Shown here piece by piece: positions 1 to 5,960 of a stretch of DNA of 6,752 nucleotides (its first letter is position 1; every line of letters begins with the position of its first letter). A model generated the notes under the pieces. It searched no databases. It saw nothing but the letters and a program-made list of their open reading frames with translations, and was not told where the DNA came from. The stretch is from positions 1 to 6,752 of the forward strand of contig JAOZUV010000112.1 of assembly GCA_029938505.1 (NCBI GenBank), written 5' to 3'. Both the position numbers and the translations under genes were made by a program. This stretch comes from Bacteroidales bacterium. Its GTDB lineage: Bacteria; Bacteroidota; Bacteroidia; Bacteroidales; GCA-2711565.

Positions 1-19
1 CTTTTCTTACTTCGCTCAT
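1..19 (-). CDS. Start of a downstream gene, probably aspartate carbamoyltransferase regulatory chain (partial)
   Basis: On the minus strand an ATG overlaps the pyrB stop in an ATGA arrangement and opens a frame reading M-S-E-V-R-K before the window ends. Such 4-bp overlaps are typical of translationally coupled genes. The adjoining PyrB is of the E. coli-like class that usually works with a PyrI regulatory chain, and Bacteroidales PyrI proteins often begin with MSE. pyrI is therefore the best guess, but six residues cannot prove identity. The call rests on gene context, not on homology. Confidence 0.5.
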
Positions 20-924
20 TTTATACCAAGTATTGAGGTTAATAATGCCTGACGAACATATACGCCATTTTGTGCTTGTTGGAAATAGTATGCTTTTGGA
101 TTGGAGTCAACATCTTCGTTGATTTCATTTACCCTTGGCAATGGATGAAGAACTTTCATATTATCTTTCGAGTCATCCAACATAGTGTTATTAAGAATAT
201 AAGCGTTTTTAACTTTCTCGTATTCGATAGGATCAGAAAAACGTTCTTTCTGAACACGAGTCATATAAAGAATATCAGATTTTGGAATGGCTTCATTCAA
301 TTCTGTATACTGATGATAGGTGAGTTTCCGTTCTTTAATGTGTCTTTTGATGTAACTCGGTAATTTTAATTCTTGTGGCGAAACCAAGTGGAATGTTGCA
401 TTGAAATTACACAATGCAATGACCAGTGAGTGTACCGTTCTTCCATATTTTAAATCACCCACAAAAGTAATATTTAAATCGTCGAGCGTCCCCTGGGTTT
501 TACGAATCGAATACAAATCCAACAATGTTTGTGTGGGATGTTGATTGGCACCATCGCCTGCATTAATTATTGGAACAGGGGCTACTTCGCTTGCGTACCG
601 GGCACTTCCTTCTCGAGGGTGACGCATAACTATTATATCAGAGTAATTACTCACTGTGAGAATGGTGTCATTTAAGGTTTCTCCTTTCTTAACACTGGAT
701 GAGGCAGCATCGGTAAATCCAATCACTTTGGCACCTAAATAAGAAGCTGCACTCTCGAAACTTAATCGGGTGCGGGTTGAAGGTTCAAAAAATAAGGTGG
801 CAACCACCTGGCCTTCTAATAATCTTTGTTTGGGGTTTTTCTCAAAACCCTCAGCAAGGTCAAGGATTTTTATCCATTCCGCTTTGCTGAAATCATCAAT
901 TGATACTAGACTTCTGTTTTTCAT
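16..924 (-). CDS. pyrB: Aspartate carbamoyltransferase catalytic chain
   Basis: This cytoplasmic enzyme condenses carbamoyl phosphate with L-aspartate to give N-carbamoyl-aspartate, the committed step of pyrimidine synthesis. The 302 residues match the usual catalytic-chain length of about 305-310. All the main active-site residues known from E. coli can be seen: the carbamoyl-phosphate loop FEPSTRTR (46-53), S76 and K80 in SSVKKGE (the loop lent by the neighbouring subunit), R101 in MRHPREG, H129 and Q132 in QHPTQT, R162 in GDLKYGRT, R223 and Q225 in MTRVQ, and the HPLPR turn (260-264). The C-terminal [15 protein letters not shown] is also E. coli-like, so a dodecamer with PyrI is likely (inference). 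The start is supported by the typical N-terminus and a short A-rich leader without a Shine-Dalgarno sequence. The stop is TGA, overlapping the next ATG. The gene lies 206 bp beyond carB and appears to have its own promoter. No key residue is missing. Confidence 0.97.
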   Translation of the reverse strand: MKNRSLVSIDDFSKAEWIKILDLAEGFEKNPKQRLLEGQVVATLFFEPSTRTRLSFESAASYLGAKVIGFTDAASSSVKKGETLNDTILTVSNYSDIIVMRHPREGSARYASEVAPVPIINAGDGANQHPTQTLLDLYSIRKTQGTLDDLNITFVGDLKYGRTVHSLVIALCNFNATFHLVSPQELKLPSYIKRHIKERKLTYHQYTELNEAIPKSDILYMTRVQKERFSDPIEYEKVKNAYILNNTMLDDSKDNMKVLHPLPRVNEINEDVDSNPKAYYFQQAQNGVYVRQALLTSILGIK

Positions 925-944
925 TCTTCGGTTTTATGTTTGTT

Positions 945-975
945 CAAAAATATAAAATTTCGTTTTGTATGTAAA
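945..975 (-). promoter_or_regulatory. Probable Bacteroidota-type promoter of pyrB
   Basis: On the minus strand TATTTTTG (945-952) matches the Bacteroidota -7 consensus TAnnTTTG. TTTA (972-975) lies 19 bp upstream, against a TTTG -33 consensus with about 19 bp spacing, so 3 of 4 bases fit. Transcription would start near 938, giving a leader of about 15 nt before the pyrB ATG at 924. AT-rich DNA can match by chance, so the call is moderate. Confidence 0.5.
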
Positions 976-1029
976 CAATAATTTATGAAAACTGTCATGT
1001 TTTATTAACAATTTTGTAAAAGACATTCA

Positions 1030-1061
1030 GGGACGACATCCTCTTTTGAGGATGTCGTCCC
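1030..1061. repeat. Perfect 14-bp inverted repeat (hairpin A), related to the palindrome before carA
   Basis: The arm GGGACGACATCCTC (1030-1043) is perfectly complementary to 1048-1061, with a TTTT loop. No T-tract follows on the minus strand, so it is a poor intrinsic terminator. The arm matches the arm of the 5861-5892 palindrome at 10 of 14 positions, and every difference is matched in the opposite arm. This points to a dispersed palindromic repeat family (REP- or MITE-like) rather than a gene-specific signal. Confidence 0.8.
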
Positions 1062-1070
1062 TTTCCTTCT

Positions 1071-1130
1071 AAAAAGGGCGTTTCGACTCCGCTCAACATC
1101 CTTTCTATGGAGGCTGAGCGGAGTCGAAGC
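1071..1130 (-). terminator. Long hairpin with T-tract directly after carB; also a palindromic repeat
   Basis: The arms TTCGACTCCGCTCA (1082-1095) and its complement (1115-1128) form a perfect 14-bp stem. An inner TCC/GGA pairing (1099-1101 with 1109-1111) extends it past a small internal loop. On the minus strand the hairpin begins at the base after the carB TAG and ends in GCCC followed by five T (1071-1075), so it can serve as the carB terminator. The stem-to-T spacing of several bases is looser than ideal. I recall near-identical GAGCGGAGTCGAA palindromes as recurrent intergenic repeats in Bacteroidota genomes, so it may be a mobile repeat that landed here and was co-opted. Confidence 0.55.
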
Positions 1131-4100
1131 CTAGTTAATCTTGTATTCATCCCAGCTTTTAATCGTAATATCTTCCATACTATATTTACAGAATGCGATA
1201 ATGAAAGCACTAGCCAATCGAGCATTTGTAATTAATGGAATATTGTGATCAACTGCTGCACGACGAATATGATAATCGTTATACAACTCATCCTGACTTA
1301 AATTCTTAGGAATATTAATAATCAAATCAATTTTTTTCTCCTTGATATAATCTAAGGTGTTTGGTTGTTTTTTTGAATCAGGCCAATAAAGAATAGTAGA
1401 ATCGATATTATTGTCTGTTAAAAATTGAGAGGTGCCTTTTGTGGCAAAAAGATTATAGCCTTTTTCTTTTAAAAGTCGGGCACTATTTAAAAACTCAATT
1501 TTTGAGCGTGCTGGTCCTGTAGATAGCAATATATTTTTCTTCGGAATGGAATATCCTACAGAAAGCATAGATTTTAAAATGGCTTCATAATAATCTTCAC
1601 CAATACAGCCTACTTCTCCGGTCGATGCCATATCTACACCCAAAACAGGATCGGCTTTTGCCAATCTTGAGAATGAGAACTGAGGGGCTTTTACACCAAT
1701 AAAATCGAGATCAAATAAAGATTTGTGAGGCTTTTCAACTTTTATATCGAGCATTATTTTTGTTGCCATTTCAATAAAGTTTGTTTTCAACACTTTTGAA
1801 ACAAATGGGAAACTTCGGGAAGCTCTTAAATTACACTCAATAACTTTAATGTCATTGTCTTTAGCCAAATATTGAATATTGAATGGTCCCGAAATATTAA
1901 GCTCTTCTGCAATTCGGTTGGTAATTTTTTTAATCCGTCGGATGGTTTCCACATACACTTTTTGTGGTGGGAACATCATGGTGGCATCTCCTGAGTGAAC
2001 TCCAGCAAATTCGATGTGTTCGGAGATGGCATAAGCCATAATTTTTCCTTTATCTGCCACTGCATCCATCTCAATTTCCTTGGTGTTTTCCATGAATTTT
2101 GAAACCACCACCGGGAATTTCTTTGAAACCATAGCAGCCAATTTTAAGAAATCTTCTAACTCTTCTTTATTGGAAACCACATTCATGGCTGCTCCTGATA
2201 AAACGTAGGATGGGCGCACCATTACGGGGAATCCGACTTTTTTAGTGAAATTAAAAATTTCAGCAATGCTCGTTAATTCCATCCATTCGGGTTGATCGAC
2301 ATCTAAATTATCCAACATCTGAGAAAATTTAAATCGATTCTCTGCCCTATCGATCGAGGTTGGAGAACTTCCTAAAATATTCACTTGTTGGTTATGCAAT
2401 CGGATAGCCAGATTATTTGGGATTTGTCCACCTACGGATACAATTACACCTTTTGGTGTTTCCAATTCGATGATGTCAAGAGTACGTTCGTACGAAAGTT
2501 CATCAAAATAAAGTCGATCGCAAATGTCGTAATCGGTACTTACAGTTTCGGGATTGTAATTTATCATTACTGATCGATAGCCTTCTTTCGCAACCGTTTC
2601 CAGTGCATTAACGCTACACCAATCAAATTCCACTGAACTACCTATTCTATATGCTCCTGAGCCTAGAACGATAACGGAATTCTGATCATTCTCATAATCT
2701 ACGTCATTTTGAGTTCCATTATAGGTCAGGTATAGATAATTTGTTTGTGCAGGATATTCAGCTGCCAATGTATCGATTTGTTTTACGACCGGAGTAACTT
2801 TATGTGTTTTTCGGTACTCGCGAATCTTTTGAATCTCTTCGTCTGTTCCATCAAATTCATCTTTAAAGATGGCTCTTGCCAATTGAAAATCGGAATAACC
2901 AGCTTGTTTAGCCTTTCTCAATAAAGGTACAGGGAGTTCTTCTAGGGTTGAATGTTTTTCTAAATCATTATTTATATCAAAAATTGTACTTAGTTTTTCT
3001 AAGAACCAACGGTCAATTTTTGTTTGCTCAAAGATTTTTTCAACGCTCCAACCATTTTGCATCGCCATGGCAATAACAAAAATTCGCATATCGGTGGGGC
3101 GGGAAAGTTCTTTTTCAAAATCTACAATTTCCAGGTCTTTATTTCCAACAAATCCGTGCATTCCTTGCCCAATCATTCGCAATCCTTTTTGAATCGCTTC
3201 TTCAAAACTTCGTCCGATGGCCATGACTTCGCCCACACTTTTCATACTGCTACCAATTTCTTTGGATACACCAAGGAATTTTCCTAAATCCCAACGGGGA
3301 ATTTTACATACGATATAATCTAATGAAGGCTCAAAGAATGCTGTGGTGGTTTTAGTTACTGCATTTTTTATATCCGGAAGGGCAAAACCCAAAGCCAATT
3401 TAGCCGCAACAAAAGCGAGAGGATAGCCTGTTGCTTTAGATGCTAAAGCACTTGAGCGCGATAAACGGGCATTAACTTCTATCACTCTATAATCTTCGGA
3501 ATTGGGGTCGAGAGCATATTGAACATTGCATTCTCCAATTATTCCGATATGGCGAATGATTTTTATGGAAAGCTGTCTGAGTTTATGATATTCGGTATTG
3601 GTTAAGGTTTGAGAAGGAGCAACCACTATGCTTTCGCCCGTATGGATTCCGAGGGGATCGAAATTTTCCATATTACAAACGGTGATGCAATTATCATAGG
3701 CATCGCGCACTACTTCATATTCAACCTCTTTCCATCCTTTTAATGATTCTTCAACTAATATTTGATTTGAGTAGGCAAATGCTTTTTCAGCCATTGTGGT
3801 CAGTTCCTCTTCATTATTACAGAAACCACTTCCTTGTCCACCAAGGGTATAAGCTGCACGGATAATTACTGGAAATCCCAATTTTCTGACGGCTACTAAA
3901 GCTTCTTCTTTTGATTCTACGGCAAAGCTTCTGGCTGAAATGACATTAATTTCATCCAGCTTATTTACGAAGTTTTCCCTATCCTCCGTATCCATGATGG
4001 ATTGAATGGGAGTTCCAAGTACTTCTACATTATTATTTTTAAAAATGTCTTTTTTGAAAAGCTCAATACCACAATTTAAAGCCGTTTGTCCACCAAAGGA

Positions 4101-4355
4101 TAAAAGTACGCCCTCAGGTTTTTCTTTCTTAATTACTTGTTCTACAAAATATGGAGTCACTGGCAAGAAATAAATTTTATCTGCAATTTTTTCGGATGTT
4201 TGAACCGTTGCAATATTGGGGTTAATCAAAACAGTTTCAATTCCTTCTTCTTTTAAAGCTTTTAATGCTTGTGAGCCCGAATAATCAAATTCTCCAGCTT
4301 CGCCAATTTTTAAAGCACCTGAACCGAGTACTAATATTTTTTTTATTTTTTGCAT
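1131..4355 (-). CDS. carB: Carbamoyl-phosphate synthase large subunit
   Basis: CarB makes carbamoyl phosphate from bicarbonate, two ATP and the ammonia channelled from CarA, feeding pyrimidine and arginine synthesis. The 1074 residues equal the usual length (E. coli 1073). The layout is: carboxyphosphate ATP-grasp half (about 1-400), with GSGALKIGEAGEFDYSGSQA (11-30) and metal ligands Q279, E293 and N295; oligomerisation segment (about 400-555); carbamate-phosphorylating half (about 556-935), with Q828, E840 and N842; and an MGS-like allosteric domain (about 936-1074). The second half carries SSVEFDWC (573-580), GGQIPNNLA (642-650) and ECNLRASRSFPFVSK (840-854). As recalled, these are eukaryotic CPS1/CAD spellings rather than E. 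coli ones, and they are also found in Bacteroidales. In the allosteric domain T972, T975, W991 and N1014 fall where CPS1 binds N-acetylglutamate, so the effector is uncertain. The start is fixed by the KKILVLGSG N-terminus. No Shine-Dalgarno sequence is seen. The frame is intact. Confidence 0.97.
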   Translation of the reverse strand: MQKIKKILVLGSGALKIGEAGEFDYSGSQALKALKEEGIETVLINPNIATVQTSEKIADKIYFLPVTPYFVEQVIKKEKPEGVLLSFGGQTALNCGIELFKKDIFKNNNVEVLGTPIQSIMDTEDRENFVNKLDEINVISARSFAVESKEEALVAVRKLGFPVIIRAAYTLGGQGSGFCNNEEELTTMAEKAFAYSNQILVEESLKGWKEVEYEVVRDAYDNCITVCNMENFDPLGIHTGESIVVAPSQTLTNTEYHKLRQLSIKIIRHIGIIGECNVQYALDPNSEDYRVIEVNARLSRSSALASKATGYPLAFVAAKLALGFALPDIKNAVTKTTTAFFEPSLDYIVCKIPRWDLGKFLGVSKEIGSSMKSVGEVMAIGRSFEEAIQKGLRMIGQGMHGFVGNKDLEIVDFEKELSRPTDMRIFVIAMAMQNGWSVEKIFEQTKIDRWFLEKLSTIFDINNDLEKHSTLEELPVPLLRKAKQAGYSDFQLARAIFKDEFDGTDEEIQKIREYRKTHKVTPVVKQIDTLAAEYPAQTNYLYLTYNGTQNDVDYENDQNSVIVLGSGAYRIGSSVEFDWCSVNALETVAKEGYRSVMINYNPETVSTDYDICDRLYFDELSYERTLDIIELETPKGVIVSVGGQIPNNLAIRLHNQQVNILGSSPTSIDRAENRFKFSQMLDNLDVDQPEWMELTSIAEIFNFTKKVGFPVMVRPSYVLSGAAMNVVSNKEELEDFLKLAAMVSKKFPVVVSKFMENTKEIEMDAVADKGKIMAYAISEHIEFAGVHSGDATMMFPPQKVYVETIRRIKKITNRIAEELNISGPFNIQYLAKDNDIKVIECNLRASRSFPFVSKVLKTNFIEMATKIMLDIKVEKPHKSLFDLDFIGVKAPQFSFSRLAKADPVLGVDMASTGEVGCIGEDYYEAILKSMLSVGYSIPKKNILLSTGPARSKIEFLNSARLLKEKGYNLFATKGTSQFLTDNNIDSTILYWPDSKKQPNTLDYIKEKKIDLIINIPKNLSQDELYNDYHIRRAAVDHNIPLITNARLASAFIIAFCKYSMEDITIKSWDEYKIN

Positions 4356-4387
4356 TGATATTTATTTAAGATGAAAGATAAAAGACT

Positions 4388-4744
4388 CTAGACCTTTTTT
4401 TTGTCTAAATGATGTCTGAAACCTCTAATCATTTTTTGTAATTTGTGTAAATTAAGTGTTAGCAAAGAAAGTTGCTCAGATGAAATATACTTTTTTGCTA
4501 TTATAAGTTGTGATTCTAATTCAAATGCTGATCCAATAGCAATATCAAGAAATCGCTGAAAATCTTTCTTCCCATTTCTACCTGAGCCTTCAGCAATATT
4601 TGAGCTAATTGAGATTACACTTCTATTCATCTGGCTGATTAGAACAAATTTTTCTTTTTCAGGAAACTTAAAAGTAACAGCATAAACTACTGAAACAAAG
4701 TCACGTGATTTTTGCCATATCTTTAATTCTCTAAAATTGTGCAT
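4388..4744 (-). CDS. Four-helix-bundle protein of the 23S rRNA intervening-sequence (S23/IVP) family
   Basis: The 118-residue protein carries the family's signature: N-terminal FRELKIWQKS (4-13), then QMNRSVISISSNIAEGSGR (38-56), KKDFQRFLDIAIGS (59-72) and ELESQLIIAKKY (75-86). The whole is helical and charged, without a signal peptide or membrane segment. Family members were first noted inside 23S rRNA intervening sequences but are common as single genes in Bacteroidota. The structure known for the family is a four-helix bundle that can form pentamers, and its biochemical role is unsettled. Here it sits in the same direction between carA (11-bp gap) and carB (32-bp gap), so it is probably co-transcribed with them. 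Whether it has a role in carbamoyl-phosphate synthesis or is a passenger cannot be told from sequence. The length is typical and the frame is open. The C-terminus is encoded over an A8 run (4395-4402), a possible slippage spot. Confidence 0.92.
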   Translation of the reverse strand: MHNFRELKIWQKSRDFVSVVYAVTFKFPEKEKFVLISQMNRSVISISSNIAEGSGRNGKKDFQRFLDIAIGSAFELESQLIIAKKYISSEQLSLLTLNLHKLQKMIRGFRHHLDKKKV

Positions 4745-4755
4745 AATTAAAGTCT

Positions 4756-5847
4756 TTAATCTATCGTCTTTTTTCTTTTATCTAAAAGTGAAATAAATTC
4801 GTCAAATAAAAAGTCGGTATCTGTTGGTCCACTTGAAGCTTCTGGGTGGAATTGAACAGTAAAAAACGGTTTTGATTTATGTTTGATTCCCTCATTGGTG
4901 TCATCATTAATATTCTTGAAAAATGGAATCCAGTCTTCGGAAAGTGTTTTGTCATCAACTGCAAAACCATGATTTTGAGAAGTGATATAGCCTTTCTTGC
5001 TTCCTTCTAAGATTACAGGTTGGTTATGACTTCGATGACCATATTTTAATTTGTAGGTTTTTGCTCCAGAAGCGAGGGCTGTAAGCTGATGACCTAAACA
5101 TATTCCAAAAATGGGTATTTCTTTTTGGAGAGATTTTTCTAAGTTTTTAATAGTGATATCACACATCTCAGGGTTTCCCGGTCCGTTGGAGATAAACAGA
5201 CCGTCGTATTCTTCCTTATGATAATCGTAATCCCAAGGAACTTTGATAACCGTACAATTTTTTTCAATAAAATAACGGATAATATTATTTTTCACTCCAC
5301 AATCGATCAGTAGAATCCGATATTTACCATTGCCATATATATTTTTCTCTTTTATGCTAACCTCAGCGACCAGATTATCCGCATTCGGATCGTATAATTC
5401 ACAATCTATATTATTAATTATAATCTTGCCCAACATGCAACCTTTTTCGCGAATGTGTTTTGTCAATGCTCGGGTGTCAATGCCATAGATGCCAGGAATT
5501 TTATTTTCTTTCAACCAATCGCCCAAACTCTTTTCAGCATTCCAATGATTGTACTTAAACGAATAGTCAGAAATAATTAAGGCAGACACTTGAACTTTTT
5601 CGGATTCAAAAAATTTAAGCATTTGATTTTCCTTTACCGTTCCCGGGACACCATAATTCCCAACCAAAGGGTAGGTGAGTGTTAGTAATTGACCTTTATA
5701 AGATGGATCGGTCAAACTTTCCGGATATCCAGTCATGGAAGTATTAAATACGACTTCGCCAGAAGTAGATTCTTCGTAGCCAAATGAAAAACCTTCGAAT
5801 TCGTTTCCATCTTCAAGGACTAATTTTGCTGTTGTTGTTTTTAGCAT
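4756..5847 (-). CDS. carA: Carbamoyl-phosphate synthase small subunit (glutamine amidotransferase)
   Basis: CarA hydrolyses glutamine and passes ammonia through a tunnel to CarB. The 363 residues are slightly short of E. coli's 382 but normal for the family. The N-terminal CarA-specific domain (about 1-150) shows SGEVVFNTSMTGYPESLTDP (29-48) and PGIYGIDTRALTKHIR (118-133). The class I glutaminase domain (about 176-355) shows FISNGPGNPE (218-227), the nucleophile C250 in GICLGHQ, HRSHNQP (271-277), TSQNHGF (289-295) and the catalytic H334 and E336 in QFHPEAS. The triad is complete. The ATG at 5847 is supported by the standard N-terminus (LVLEDGNEFEGFSFG). The leader is A-rich with no Shine-Dalgarno sequence, and a 32-bp palindrome ends 13 bp upstream. 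A terminator separates it from the gene before, so carA probably opens the carA-FHB-carB transcript, although I could not find a convincing TAnnTTTG box ahead of it. Confidence 0.97.
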   Translation of the reverse strand: MLKTTTAKLVLEDGNEFEGFSFGYEESTSGEVVFNTSMTGYPESLTDPSYKGQLLTLTYPLVGNYGVPGTVKENQMLKFFESEKVQVSALIISDYSFKYNHWNAEKSLGDWLKENKIPGIYGIDTRALTKHIREKGCMLGKIIINNIDCELYDPNADNLVAEVSIKEKNIYGNGKYRILLIDCGVKNNIIRYFIEKNCTVIKVPWDYDYHKEEYDGLFISNGPGNPEMCDITIKNLEKSLQKEIPIFGICLGHQLTALASGAKTYKLKYGHRSHNQPVILEGSKKGYITSQNHGFAVDDKTLSEDWIPFFKNINDDTNEGIKHKSKPFFTVQFHPEASSGPTDTDFLFDEFISLLDKRKKTID

Positions 5848-5860
5848 ATTTTTGTTTTAG

Positions 5861-5892
5861 TAGGGGTGACACCCTGCAGGGTGTCACCCCTA
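5861..5892. repeat. 32-bp perfect palindrome in the carA leader (hairpin B)
   Basis: Bases 5861-5876 (TAGGGGTGACACCCTG) are the exact reverse complement of 5877-5892, with no spacer, and the centre is CTGCAG. It lies 13 bp before the carA ATG and about 34 bp past the upstream gene's terminator, so it is probably within or next to the carA leader RNA. Its arm (5863-5876) is a diverged copy of the 1030-1043 arm, which favours a dispersed palindromic repeat. A dimeric regulator's operator, or an RNA hairpin affecting carA translation, are the alternatives. Confidence 0.8.
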
Positions 5893-5926
5893 ATTGTTTA
5901 TTGGTAAAAATACATTCAAAGAGCTC

Positions 5927-5954
5927 AAAAAAAAAGCGACTAAAAAGCCGCTTT
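5927..5954 (-). terminator. Intrinsic terminator of the GTPase gene
   Basis: On the minus strand AAAGCGGC (5947-5954) pairs with GTCGCTTT (5933-5940), one pair being G-U. The loop is six bases and a run of nine T (5927-5935) overlaps the end of the stem. It begins 6 bp after the TAA of the gene at 5961. The geometry is that of a standard Rho-independent terminator and marks carA as a separate transcription unit. Confidence 0.85.
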
Positions 5955-5960
5955 AATTAA

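Noticed and set aside
70..363. 97-codon plus-strand frame
   Set aside because: Antisense shadow within pyrB. The hydrophobic, Phe-rich composition is typical of reading AT-rich coding DNA backwards.
1030..1061. Hairpin as an intrinsic terminator of carB
   Set aside because: The stem is strong but the minus strand continues TGAATGTC without a T-tract, and the adjoining 1071-1130 hairpin fits termination better.
1030..1130. CRISPR-like repeat-spacer array
   Set aside because: The two hairpins have different sequences and there is no run of evenly spaced direct repeats.
995..1225. 76-codon minus-strand frame running from the carB end through the hairpins
   Set aside because: It overlaps the conserved carB C-terminus in another frame and its low-complexity sequence is made by reading through the two palindromes. 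No family resemblance.
3024..3287. 87-codon plus-strand frame
   Set aside because: Antisense shadow of the carB oligomerisation and ATP-grasp region, with no recognisable motif.
4395..4402. A8 run at the 3' end of the small gene as a programmed frameshift site
   Set aside because: It lies four codons from the stop, the family length is already complete, and no extended frame of interest follows. Ordinary for AT-rich DNA.
4782..4970. 62-codon minus-strand frame
   Set aside because: Out-of-frame shadow inside the carA glutaminase domain, which carries the catalytic H334/E336.
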